From contig CALUGI010000003.1 of the NCBI GenBank assembly GCA_944320135.1, forward strand, positions 1 to 64,000: DNA of 64,000 nucleotides. Reading direction: 5' to 3'. Made by a program: the position numbers and the translations under genes. The notes under the pieces were generated by a model that did not search any database, was not told the DNA's origin, and worked only from the letters and a program-made list of their open reading frames with translations. Position 1 is the stretch's first letter. The number at the start of each line of letters is the position of its first letter. Shown piece by piece: positions 34,057 through 42,470 of this stretch. Origin of the DNA: an uncultured Phocaeicola sp. (GTDB lineage Bacteria > Bacteroidota > Bacteroidia > Bacteroidales > Bacteroidaceae).

Positions 34057-34980
34057 ATGCCATTAAATTTACCAGACAAACTTCCTGCGATAGACCTCCT
34101 GAAGGAAGAAAACATATTCGTGATAGACACCTCGCGTGCCAGCACGCAAGACATCCGTCCGCTGAAAATAGTGATTCTCAACCTGATGCCGCTCAAAATC
34201 ACGACGGAAACCGATTTGGTGCGCCTCCTTTCCAACTCTCCCCTGCAAATCGAGGTCAGTTTCATGAAGCTGAAAAGCCATACGTCGAAAAACACTCCGA
34301 TAGAGCACATGAAGGCGTTCTACCGCGACTTTGCCGACATGAGCGGGGAGAAGTTCGACGGAATGATTATCACCGGCGCGCCGGTGGAGCATCTCGACTT
34401 TGAAGCGGTGAACTATTGGGACGAGATTCAGGAGATATTCAACTGGACGCGCACCCATGTCACTTCCACCTTATATATATGTTGGGCGGCGCAGGCGGGA
34501 CTGTATCATTTCTACGGCATCCCCAAGTATCCGCTGGCGAAGAAGATGTTCGGCATCTTCGAACACCGGGTGTGCGACGGATTCCAGAAACTTCCTATCT
34601 TCAGAGGGTTCGACGACGTGTTTTATGTGCCTCACAGCAGGCATACGGAGGTGCGCCGGGAAGACATCGAGCGTTGTCCGGAACTGCAAGTCATTTCCGA
34701 GTCGGCTGATTCCGGAGTGCATATCGCGATGGCTCGCGGAGGCCGCGAGTTCTTCGTGACCGGACATTCCGAGTATGCCCCCTACACGCTCGACACGGAA
34801 TATCGGCGCGATTTGGGAAAAGGGCTTCCCATCGACATGCCGAAAAACTACTATCGCGACAACGACCCCGAAAAAGGGCCGTTAGTGCGCTGGCGGAGCA
34901 CGGCAAACCTGCTGTTCTCGAACTGGCTGAACTATTACGTATATCAGGAAACTCCTTACGACATCAATGAAATCAAATAA
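34057..34980 (+). CDS. metA: Homoserine O-acyltransferase (MetA; acetyl-CoA type predicted)
   Basis: A 307-residue enzyme that acylates homoserine, the first committed step to methionine. The catalytic Cys142 is in STLYICWAAQAGLYHFYG and the His/Glu pair is in FVTGHSEYAPYT. Residue 111 is Glu (GAPVEHLDF). In characterised MetA enzymes Glu111 goes with acetyl-CoA and Gly111 with succinyl-CoA, so this is predicted to be a homoserine O-acetyltransferase in spite of the usual succinyltransferase label. The start is the ATG at 34057 (MPLNLPDKLPAIDLLKEENI). The last 14 bases overlap the start of the U32 gene. Confidence 0.93.
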   Translation: MPLNLPDKLPAIDLLKEENIFVIDTSRASTQDIRPLKIVILNLMPLKITTETDLVRLLSNSPLQIEVSFMKLKSHTSKNTPIEHMKAFYRDFADMSGEKFDGMIITGAPVEHLDFEAVNYWDEIQEIFNWTRTHVTSTLYICWAAQAGLYHFYGIPKYPLAKKMFGIFEHRVCDGFQKLPIFRGFDDVFYVPHSRHTEVRREDIERCPELQVISESADSGVHIAMARGGREFFVTGHSEYAPYTLDTEYRRDLGKGLPIDMPKNYYRDNDPEKGPLVRWRSTANLLFSNWLNYYVYQETPYDINEIK

Positions 34981-36823
34981 GCCTATGGAAGAGGCACGAC
35001 CCATAGAGCTGCTCGCACCGGCCAAAAACTTGGAATGCGGGATTGAAGCCGTCAACCACGGAGCAGATGCGGTTTACATCGGGGCTCCGCGCTTCGGCGC
35101 GCGTGCGGCCGCCGGAAACTCGATAGAAGACATCGCCGAGCTGGTGCGGTATGCCCATCTCTATCGCGTGCGTGTCTACGTGACAGTCAACACGATTTTG
35201 CGTGACGAAGAATTGCAAGACACGGAACGGATGATTTGGAACTTGTATCGCATCGGAGCAGATGCGCTGATTGTGCAGGATATGGGCATCACCCGCCTGA
35301 ACCTCCCCCCTATCCCCCTGCACGCGAGCACCCAGACGGACAACCGAAGCGTGCAGAAAGTGAAGTTCCTCGCCGAAGCCGGATTCCGGCAGGTTGTGCT
35401 GGCCCGCGAGCTGGAGATAAAGGAAATAGCCGAAATCCATGCCGCCTGCCCCGGCACGCGGCTCGAAGCGTTCGTGCATGGCGCCCTGTGCGTCAGCTAT
35501 AGCGGGCAATGCTATGTCAGCCAGGCGTGTTACGGGCGCAGCGCCAACCGAGGGGAATGCGCCCAATTCTGCCGTCTGGCGTTCGACATGACGGATGCCG
35601 ACGGGAAGACGATAGTCCGCAACAAGCATCTTCTTTCGCTGAAAGACATGAATCAAAGCGACAACATAGAGGCATTGCTCGATGCAGGCGTATCTTCCCT
35701 GAAAATAGAAGGAAGGTTGAAGGACGTGTCGTATGTGAAAAACGTGACGGCCTATTACCGGCAAAAGCTCGATGCCGTATTCAAGCGAAGGAAAGAATAC
35801 CGCAAGGCTTCTTCCGGAAGCGTGAAACTGGCTTTCCGCCCGCAACTCGACAAGAGTTTCAACAGGGGATTCACCGACTATTTCGCTCACGGACGCAATC
35901 CCGGCATATTCTCGTTCGACACTCCGAAGTCGTTGGGAGAAGAAGCAGGCACGGTCAAAGAGGTTCGCGGCAACTGCTTCACCGTGGCGGGCACAAAATC
36001 TTTCAGCAATGGCGACGGACTATGCTATCTTGACGGGCAAGGCAAGCTGCAAGGGTTTCGGGTGAACCGCGTGGAAGCCAACGCGCTTTATCCTCAGGAA
36101 ATGCCTTCTTCCTTGAAGCCGAAAACTAAACTCTACCGCAATTTCGACCAGGAATTTGAACGGACCATGCAGAAAAAGTCGGCGGAGCGGAAGATTGCCG
36201 TATCTGTGACATTCTCTGAAAACGCTTTCGGTTTTGCGTTGACTATGGAGGACGAAGACCGCAATTGCGCAAGCGCGGCTCTGTCTCAGGAAAAGGTGGA
36301 GGCCCGAACCCCTCAGGAAGAAAACCAGAAGACGCAGTTCGGCAAATTAGGCAACACCCCATTTGAGGCTGGAAATATCCGCTTGGAGTTGGCGGGCAAT
36401 TGGTTTGTTCCCTCCTCGGCGTTGGCCGATTTGCGCCGGAGGGCCGTTGACGAATTGGTCCGGTTGCGTTACATCAATTATCCCCAAGAGCTTGCGCGGA
36501 TGCCCGACACGCACCATCCTTTCCCGGAAAAGGAACTTTCATATTTAGGCAATGTGATGAACGGAAAGGCGGAAGAATTCTATCGCAACCACGGAGTGTC
36601 ACGCATCTCTCCCGCGTTCGAGAAGGAAAAGCCGGAAGGTGCGGCGCTGATGTTTTGCAAGCATTGCCTGCGTTATAGCATGGGTTGGTGTCCGGCCGCG
36701 CATCACGGCGTGCGTTCGCCTTTCCGCGAGCCTTATTTCTTAGTCAGTTCCGACGGGCGGAAGTTCCGTTTGCAGTTCGATTGCAAGTCTTGCCGGATGA
36801 AAGTATTGGCAGAAAACAAATAA
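34967..36823 (+). CDS. U32 peptidase family protein (RlhA-like, with DUF3656)
   Basis: A 618-residue protein. Residues 10-300 are the U32 barrel: IELLAPAKNLECGIEAVNHGADAVYIG, LHASTQTDNRS, AFVHGALCVSYSGQCYVSQ and RSANRGECAQFCRL. The cysteines are likely iron-sulfur ligands. A long C-terminal part corresponds to DUF3656 and ends with another Cys cluster (CKHCLRYSMGWCP, CKSCRM). The nearest characterised member is RlhA, which makes 5-hydroxycytidine in 23S rRNA. The name peptidase is historical. The ATG at 34967 overlaps metA by 14 bases; the ATG at 34985 is an alternative start. Confidence 0.87.
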   Translation: MKSNKPMEEARPIELLAPAKNLECGIEAVNHGADAVYIGAPRFGARAAAGNSIEDIAELVRYAHLYRVRVYVTVNTILRDEELQDTERMIWNLYRIGADALIVQDMGITRLNLPPIPLHASTQTDNRSVQKVKFLAEAGFRQVVLARELEIKEIAEIHAACPGTRLEAFVHGALCVSYSGQCYVSQACYGRSANRGECAQFCRLAFDMTDADGKTIVRNKHLLSLKDMNQSDNIEALLDAGVSSLKIEGRLKDVSYVKNVTAYYRQKLDAVFKRRKEYRKASSGSVKLAFRPQLDKSFNRGFTDYFAHGRNPGIFSFDTPKSLGEEAGTVKEVRGNCFTVAGTKSFSNGDGLCYLDGQGKLQGFRVNRVEANALYPQEMPSSLKPKTKLYRNFDQEFERTMQKKSAERKIAVSVTFSENAFGFALTMEDEDRNCASAALSQEKVEARTPQEENQKTQFGKLGNTPFEAGNIRLELAGNWFVPSSALADLRRRAVDELVRLRYINYPQELARMPDTHHPFPEKELSYLGNVMNGKAEEFYRNHGVSRISPAFEKEKPEGAALMFCKHCLRYSMGWCPAAHHGVRSPFREPYFLVSSDGRKFRLQFDCKSCRMKVLAENK

Positions 36824-36832
36824 ACCGGAAGT

Positions 36833-37780
36833 ATGCGTTCGATTCTTTATCTTGCAAGTTTGCTTCTGACGATATCCGCCATGTCGGCCTGCCACCGTCC
36901 TGCCCGGATTTCTTCTTCAGCCGAAGGGACGGATTCGCTTCGGGCTGTCAACGAGCGCCCATACGAATTAAGCTCCAACTTCAAGGTCACCACAGACACC
37001 CTTTGGCTCTATCGGCTTCCTTTTGCCGATTCGATTCCGGTTGAAAAAGACAACAAATTAGTGGTAGCGGAGTTTGCCGTGCATCCGAAAGATTCTGTGG
37101 ATTCGTTGTGGGTGAAAGTGGCGCGCGACCAAGAAACCATCGGATGGCTTCGCGAAAGCCAGTTTCTCGACAGCGTAGTGCCGGTAGATCCGATTTCGCA
37201 ATGCATTCGCTTTTTCAGCGATGCGCATACGCTGATATTTTTCTTAGTGCTGGCCGTATTCCTTCTCGGCCTCATCTATCGGGCTGTCCGCAAGAAGCAA
37301 ATCAGATTGATTTGGCTGAACGACATCGACAGCATCTTCCCTATTGCGCTTTCATGGTTTCTCGCTGCATCAGCCGTCCTTTACAGCAGCATTCAGCGTT
37401 TTGCTCCCGAAACATGGGAACGATATTACTATTCCCCTTCGCTCAATCCCTTCGAGCTTCCCTTCGTGCTGGGACTGTTCATCCTCTGCCTATGGTTGGT
37501 GATGCTGCTGGGAATAGCTTTGCTCGACGACCTTTTCCACCAAACCACCGTAGAGATGGCATTCTTCTATCTGATAGGGCTGGCGTCATGCTGCATCATC
37601 CTGTATGTTTTTCTGACCCATTTGTGGATATACCTGGCCTACATCTGTTTCATCGCTTATACGGCCTGGTGCATAAACAGCTTGAAGAAAGCCCATCGAT
37701 ATCCGTATGCCTGCGGAGCTTGCGGAGCGAAAATGCGTTCAAAAGGAATCTGCCCGCATTGCGGAACTTTCAACGAATGA
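36833..37780 (+). CDS. Lipoprotein-like membrane protein with SH3-like domain and zinc ribbon
   Basis: A 315-residue protein. It starts with a signal that ends in a possible lipobox (MSAC, Cys20). Residues about 40-120 look like an SH3-type domain (SSNFKVTTDTLWLYRLPFAD, LWVKVARDQETIGWLRE). Five hydrophobic segments follow (about 133-152, 168-186, 215-236, 246-262 and 267-284). The C-terminus is a zinc ribbon with two CxxC pairs (CGACGAKMRSKGICPHCG). I know no family with this order. It follows the U32 gene by 9 bases and probably shares its transcript. Confidence 0.72.
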   Translation: MRSILYLASLLLTISAMSACHRPARISSSAEGTDSLRAVNERPYELSSNFKVTTDTLWLYRLPFADSIPVEKDNKLVVAEFAVHPKDSVDSLWVKVARDQETIGWLRESQFLDSVVPVDPISQCIRFFSDAHTLIFFLVLAVFLLGLIYRAVRKKQIRLIWLNDIDSIFPIALSWFLAASAVLYSSIQRFAPETWERYYYSPSLNPFELPFVLGLFILCLWLVMLLGIALLDDLFHQTTVEMAFFYLIGLASCCIILYVFLTHLWIYLAYICFIAYTAWCINSLKKAHRYPYACGACGAKMRSKGICPHCGTFNE

Positions 37781-37848
37781 TTTGACTGACTTCGCCATAC
37801 AAGCGATGCGGCAGGCTCTTTTACATGCACTTTTTTAGGCATATCTTT

Positions 37849-37877
37849 TTGTAGTCTGAATGCTTTCATTAATTTTG
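37849..37877 (+). promoter_or_regulatory. Promoter of the etf operon
   Basis: TTTG at 37849-37852, 17 bases, TAATTTTG at 37870-37877. Both boxes are perfect. The etfB ATG is at 37924. Confidence 0.78.
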
Positions 37878-37923
37878 CCGTCAGGAAAATACATCTAATA
37901 CATTAATATTAAAAGTGAACAGA

Positions 37924-38811
37924 ATGAGCTTGAAAATTGTAGTATTGGCAAAACAGGTTCCCGACACCCGCTGTGTGGGGAAGGATGCCATGAACGCCGA
38001 CGGAACCATCAACCGCTCGGCCCTTCCGGCCATCTTCAATCCGGAAGACTTGAACGCTCTGGAACAGGCGCTCAGATTGAAAGACACGCATCCGGGGTCT
38101 ACGGTAACCATGCTGACAATGGGACCGGGACGTGCGGCTGAAATCATCCGCGAAGGTCTGTACAGAGGTGCTGACAACGGTTATCTGCTGACCGACCGCG
38201 CTTTTGCCGGTGCGGATACGCTGGCCACTTCGTATGCCCTCGCAACCGCCATCCGCAAAATCGGGAAGTATGACATCATCATCGGAGGCCGTCAAGCTAT
38301 CGACGGCGATACGGCGCAAGTGGGTCCGCAGGTGGCTGAAAAATTGGGATTGCCACAAGTAACATACGTAGAGGAAATCGAAGAAATTGCCAACGGGCGC
38401 ATCCGCGTGAAACGCCATATCGACGGCGGTGTGGAAACGGTTGAAGGTCCGTTGCCTATCGTGCTGACCGTAAACGGAAGTGCTGCTCCCTGCCGTCCGC
38501 GCAATGCGAAGTTGGTGATGAAGTACAAACGTGCGATGGGTGGTCAAGAAAAAGCTGCATTGGCTAAGGACGGTCAAGAACTGGCATACTCTGACTTGTA
38601 TGAAAAGCGTCCGTATCTGAACATCACCGAATGGAGCGTGGCTGATGTGGACGGGGATACTTCCCAATGCGGTCTGTCCGGCTCTCCTACAAAAGTGAAG
38701 AAAATCGAGAACATTGTCTTCCAGGCAAAGGAAAGCAAGACGATTACCGGAAGCGACGCGGATGTGGAAAACTTGATTGTTGAACTGTTGGCTAACCATA
38801 CTATCGGATAA
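37924..38811 (+). CDS. etfB: Electron transfer flavoprotein, beta subunit
   Basis: A 295-residue protein binding AMP or FAD. It has KIVVLAKQVPDTRCVG at the start, NPEDLNALEQALRLKD, TMGPGRAAEIIREGLYRGAD, DIIIGGRQAIDGDTAQVGPQ and the signature region GSAAPCRPRNAKLVMKYKRA. It is longer than mitochondrial EtfB (about 255) but usual for anaerobes. The ATG at 37924 is preferred to a GTG nine bases earlier. It is two bases from etfA. Together they shuttle electrons from the acyl-CoA dehydrogenase encoded downstream. Confidence 0.95.
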   Translation: MSLKIVVLAKQVPDTRCVGKDAMNADGTINRSALPAIFNPEDLNALEQALRLKDTHPGSTVTMLTMGPGRAAEIIREGLYRGADNGYLLTDRAFAGADTLATSYALATAIRKIGKYDIIIGGRQAIDGDTAQVGPQVAEKLGLPQVTYVEEIEEIANGRIRVKRHIDGGVETVEGPLPIVLTVNGSAAPCRPRNAKLVMKYKRAMGGQEKAALAKDGQELAYSDLYEKRPYLNITEWSVADVDGDTSQCGLSGSPTKVKKIENIVFQAKESKTITGSDADVENLIVELLANHTIG

Positions 38812-38813
38812 TT

Positions 38814-39833
38814 ATGAATAATGTATTTGTATATTGTGAGATGGAAGGCACACATGTGGCCGATGTCAGTCTCGAACTTTTAACCAAGGGCCGCAAGCTG
38901 GCCAGTGAGTTGGGATGCCAACTGGAAGCTGTCTGTGCCGGCAGCGGACTTGCAGATGTAGAAAAGCAGGTGTTGCCTTTCGGTGTTGACCGTGTACATG
39001 TATTTGATGCTCCGGGGCTGTTCCCTTATACTTCTTTGCCCCACACTTCTATTCTGGTCAACCTGTTCAAACAGGAAAAGCCGCAGATCTGTCTGATGGG
39101 AGCAACTGTAATCGGACGCGACCTGGGGCCGCGCGTGTCTTCCGCCTTGACCAGCGGACTTACCGCCGACTGTACGCAACTGGAAATCGGTGACCATGAA
39201 GACAAGAAGAATGGTGTGACTTACAAGAATCTGCTGTACCAGATTCGTCCGGCTTTCGGGGGTAATATCGTGGCTACAATCGTCAATCCGGAACATCGTC
39301 CGCAGATGGCTACGGTCCGTGAAGGCGTGATGAAAAAAGAAATTCTTGATGAAAACTATCAGGGTGAAGTGATTCGTCATGATGTGGCGAAGTTTGTCCC
39401 GGAAACGGATTATGTGGTGAAGGTCATCGACCGTCATGTGGAAAAGGCGAAACATAACCTGAAGGGCGCGCCGATTGTGGTGGCCGGAGGATATGGCATG
39501 GGCAGCAAGGAAGGTTTCGACATGCTGTTCGAACTGGCCAAGGAACTTCATGCCGAAGTAGGAGGCAGCCGTGCGGCGGTGGATGCCGGTTTCTGCGACC
39601 ATGACCGTCAGATCGGCCAGACCGGTGTGACTGTTCATCCGAAACTGTATATCGCCTGTGGTATCTCAGGACAGATTCAGCACATCGCCGGTATGCAGGA
39701 TGCAGGCATCATCATCTCTGTGAACAATGACCCGAATGCTCCCATCAATTCCATCGCCGACTATGTAATCAACGGTACGGTGGAGGAAGTGATTCCGAAA
39801 ATGATTAAATATTATAAGAAAAACAGTAAGTAA
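38814..39833 (+). CDS. etfA: Electron transfer flavoprotein, alpha subunit
   Basis: A 339-residue FAD protein. The C-terminal FAD domain is clear: GAPIVVAGGYGMGSKEGFDML, GGSRAAVDAGFCDHDRQIGQTGVTVHPKLYIACGISGQIQH and ISVNNDPNAPINSIADYVINGT. It dimerises with EtfB. The next conserved gene of the operon, the dehydrogenase, is displaced by an inserted S23 element starting six bases after this stop. Confidence 0.96.
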   Translation: MNNVFVYCEMEGTHVADVSLELLTKGRKLASELGCQLEAVCAGSGLADVEKQVLPFGVDRVHVFDAPGLFPYTSLPHTSILVNLFKQEKPQICLMGATVIGRDLGPRVSSALTSGLTADCTQLEIGDHEDKKNGVTYKNLLYQIRPAFGGNIVATIVNPEHRPQMATVREGVMKKEILDENYQGEVIRHDVAKFVPETDYVVKVIDRHVEKAKHNLKGAPIVVAGGYGMGSKEGFDMLFELAKELHAEVGGSRAAVDAGFCDHDRQIGQTGVTVHPKLYIACGISGQIQHIAGMQDAGIIISVNNDPNAPINSIADYVINGTVEEVIPKMIKYYKKNSK

Positions 39834-39838
39834 TTTAT

Positions 39839-40336
39839 TTTTTAGGAGTTAGAAGGAGTTATAGGGAGTTATAAGCCAATAGTTTTGTTTATGACGCAAA
39901 GTTTCAAAGATATTTTAGCATGGAAAAAAGCACATGAATTCGTTTTAAACGTCTATCGGACAACAAACGATTTCCCTACGCATGAGCGTTTTGGCTTATG
40001 CTCCCAATTTCAACGTGCTGCTGTATCTATTCCTGCCAATATCGCTGAAGGTTATAAAAAACTAAGTAAAGCAGACAAACTTCGTTTCCTGAATATCGCA
40101 CAAGGCAGTTTAGATGAGTGTCGATATTATATCCTTCTTTCTAAAGATTTAAATTACATAACTGATAGCATTTATTACGAATTAACAAGGAGTATAGAAG
40201 ATGTAAGTTTCTTGCTTAACGCTTATTGCAAAGGCATCATCAACAAAAAATGGGAAAATAAAAGGAATAAGCAGCAAAACATTTGGCTTGTAACTCCTTT
40301 TAGCTCCTTGCAATAACTCCTTCTAACTCCTAAAAA
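39839..40336. mobile_element. S23 (four-helix-bundle) element with perfect 24-bp inverted ends
   Basis: The ends 39839-39862 and 40313-40336 are perfect inverted repeats of 24 bases (left end TTTTTAGGAGTTAGAAGGAG...). The match continues less perfectly inward, to about 39886 on the left and 40278 on the right. The ends themselves hold tandem GGAGTTA-like units. The element is about 498 bases, encodes one four-helix-bundle protein and separates etfA from its acyl-CoA dehydrogenase. The complementary ends would fold the RNA into a long stem around the gene. Confidence 0.8.
39891..40316 (+). CDS. Four helix bundle protein (S23 / 23S rRNA intervening-sequence family)
   Basis: A 141-residue all-helical protein. 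Typical segments are SFKDILAWKKAHEFVLNVYR, RFGLCSQFQRAAVSIPANIAEGY, FLNIAQGSLDECRYYILLSKDL and SIEDVSFLLNAYCKGI. Members are found inside 23S rRNA intervening sequences and next to diversity-generating retroelements; the biochemical role is unknown. The ATG at 39891 starts the conserved part (a TTG six bases earlier is possible). The last three codons and the stop overlap the right inverted repeat. Codon use is more AT-rich than that of the flanking genes, which supports acquisition. Confidence 0.9.
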   Translation: MTQSFKDILAWKKAHEFVLNVYRTTNDFPTHERFGLCSQFQRAAVSIPANIAEGYKKLSKADKLRFLNIAQGSLDECRYYILLSKDLNYITDSIYYELTRSIEDVSFLLNAYCKGIINKKWENKRNKQQNIWLVTPFSSLQ

Positions 40337-40346
40337 CAAAAGAACT

Positions 40347-42053
40347 ATGCCAAACTTTTATACAGAACATCCGGAACTCAAGTTTCACTTGAACAATCCG
40401 ATGATGGAGCGTATCTGTCAGTTGAAGGAACGCGACTATAGAGACAAGGATGAATACGATTATGCGCCGCAGGATTGTGCCGATGCGATTGATTCGTATG
40501 ACAAGGTGTTGGAAATTACCGGTGAGATAACCGGTGAAGTGATTGCCGCCAATGCGGAAGGAGTGGATCAGGAAGGGCCGCATCATGCAAACGGACGTGT
40601 GGAATATGCGTCGGGTACGAAAGCGAATCTTGATGCGATGGTGAAGGCCGGACTGAATGGCATGACAATGCCGCGCCGTTACGGTGGCCTGAACTTCCCG
40701 ATTACTCCGTATACCATGTGTGCGGAAATCGTGGCACAGGCCGATGCTGGTTTCGGGAACATCTGGTCGTTGCAGGACTGTATCGAGACGTTGTATGAGT
40801 TCGGAAACGAAGACCAGCACAGCCGTTTCATACCCCGTATCTGTGCAGGTGAAACCATGTCGATGGACTTGACCGAGCCGGATGCGGGTTCTGACCTCCA
40901 GAGCGTGATGCTGAAAGCTACATACGATGAGGCGAACAATTGCTGGCGGCTGAACGGCGTGAAGCGTTTCATCACCAACGGAGATGCGAATCTTCACTTG
41001 GTATTGGCACGTTCGGAAGAGGGCACACATGACGGCCGTGGCTTGTCGATGTTCATTTATGACAAGAACGACGGGGGTGTGGACGTGCGCCGCATCGAAA
41101 ACAAGCTCGGCATCCACGGCTCTCCCACTTGCGAGTTGGTTTACAAGAATGCGAAAGCGGAACTCTGCGGCGACCGCAAGCTGGGCCTTATCAAATATGT
41201 AATGGCTCTGATGAACGGCGCCCGTTTGGGTATCGCCGCACAGTCGGTAGGTCTGAGCCAGGCTGCATACGATGAGGCTGTGGCATACGCGAAAGACCGC
41301 AAGCAGTTCGGAAAGGCAATCATCGAGTTCCCGGCTGTATATGACATGCTGGCCACAATTAAGGCGAAACTTGACGCAGGACGTGCGTTGCTGTACCAGA
41401 CTTCGCGCTATGTGGACATCTACAAGGCTTTGGACGATATCGCACGCGAACGCAAGCTGACTCCGGAAGAACGTCAGGAGCAGAAACGCTATGCGAAATT
41501 GGCCGACAGTTTCACTCCGCTGGCAAAGGGCATGAACTCCGAATATGCAAACCAAAACGCATACGACTGCATCCAAGTGCATGGAGGTTCGGGATTTATG
41601 ATGGAATATGCCTGCCAGCGTATCTATCGCGACGCACGCATCACGAGCATTTACGAAGGAACGACGCAGCTGCAGACGGTTGCAGCTATCCGTTACGTAA
41701 CGAACGGTTCGTATGCGGCTACGCTGCATGAGTTCGAGGCCGTCCCCTGCACTGCGGAACACGAAGGCTATATGGACCGCATCAAGGAAATGACCCGCAA
41801 ATTCGAGGCTTGTACGGCTGCCGTGAAGGAAGCCCAGAACCAGGAACTGCTTGATTTCGTGTCACGCCGCCTGTATGAAATGGCTGCTGTGAACATCATG
41901 AGCCATCTGCTGCTGCAAGATGCGGAAAAGGCACCTGAATTGTTTGAAAAATCATTGGATGTATATGTGAATTATGCGGAATCGGAAGTGGAGAAGCACT
42001 TCAACTTTATCCGCAAGTTCAAGGCGGAAGAACTGGCAAACTACCGCCATTGA
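40347..42053 (+). CDS. Acyl-CoA dehydrogenase family protein
   Basis: A 568-residue flavoenzyme of the large ACAD kind. The central domain has ITPYTMCAEIVAQADAGFGN, MSMDLTEPDAGSDLQSVMLKAT, NGVKRFITNGDANLHLVLAR and GLSMFIYDKNDGGVDVRRIENKLGIHGSPTCEL. The helical domain has GKAIIEFPAVYDMLATIKAKL and ends NAYDCIQVHGGSGFMMEYACQRIYRDARITSIYEGTTQLQ. An extra C-terminal helical part (about residues 465-568) is typical of the enlarged family. It passes electrons to the EtfBA encoded upstream. The acyl-CoA substrate is not clear; there are no other beta-oxidation genes nearby. Confidence 0.92.
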   Translation: MPNFYTEHPELKFHLNNPMMERICQLKERDYRDKDEYDYAPQDCADAIDSYDKVLEITGEITGEVIAANAEGVDQEGPHHANGRVEYASGTKANLDAMVKAGLNGMTMPRRYGGLNFPITPYTMCAEIVAQADAGFGNIWSLQDCIETLYEFGNEDQHSRFIPRICAGETMSMDLTEPDAGSDLQSVMLKATYDEANNCWRLNGVKRFITNGDANLHLVLARSEEGTHDGRGLSMFIYDKNDGGVDVRRIENKLGIHGSPTCELVYKNAKAELCGDRKLGLIKYVMALMNGARLGIAAQSVGLSQAAYDEAVAYAKDRKQFGKAIIEFPAVYDMLATIKAKLDAGRALLYQTSRYVDIYKALDDIARERKLTPEERQEQKRYAKLADSFTPLAKGMNSEYANQNAYDCIQVHGGSGFMMEYACQRIYRDARITSIYEGTTQLQTVAAIRYVTNGSYAATLHEFEAVPCTAEHEGYMDRIKEMTRKFEACTAAVKEAQNQELLDFVSRRLYEMAAVNIMSHLLLQDAEKAPELFEKSLDVYVNYAESEVEKHFNFIRKFKAEELANYRH

Positions 42054-42075
42054 TTGCTTGAAGGGGAATATAAGG

Positions 42076-42117
42076 ACACAGCGTCAGGGAGTTTTCTCTT
42101 TGACGCTGTGTTTTTTA
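42076..42117 (+). terminator. Terminator of the etf operon
   Basis: A perfect 11-bp stem ACACAGCGTCA (42076-42086) / TGACGCTGTGT (42101-42111) followed by Ts. Confidence 0.87.
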
Positions 42118-42468
42118 TAGTCTTCGGTTGAGCTTTTTCCGCAACCAGCCGTTGAAGAAAAAGAGCGCCACAAGCGCTATGGCAGTCGGAAGACAGAGCG
42201 TCAGCGTGTGCATGTCCGGGACGGATTCTTTTATACCCTGGAACAGCTGCAAGAACCGTTCGCGGCAGCTCCATCCGAAGTAGCCGATACCGCCTGCAAG
42301 CATCGCTGACACTGTAACAGCCCACGAAATGAATATCCTTCTTTCCGCCCGCTTTTCTTTCAGGTATGCTTTTTCCTCAATCCGCCTCATTGTATTGTAG
42401 CTGAAATTGCTCGGAAGTTTGAGTTCGGGCCGTCGGCCGACGGCTTTTTTCAGTCCCTTGTCTGTCAT
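42115..42468 (-). CDS. Small membrane protein, probable anti-sigma factor
   Basis: A 117-residue protein. The short cytoplasmic N-terminus (MTDKGLKKAVGRRPELKLPSN...) precedes two hydrophobic segments (about residues 47-66, ISWAVTVSAMLAGGIGYFGW, and 90-107, LCLPTAIALVALFFF). It starts two bases after the stop of the ECF sigma gene, so translation is coupled. By position it is the likely anti-sigma factor, but it lacks a clear zinc-binding HxxxCxxC motif. Confidence 0.65.
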   Translation of the reverse strand: MTDKGLKKAVGRRPELKLPSNFSYNTMRRIEEKAYLKEKRAERRIFISWAVTVSAMLAGGIGYFGWSCRERFLQLFQGIKESVPDMHTLTLCLPTAIALVALFFFNGWLRKKLNRRL

Positions 42469-42470
42469 CG

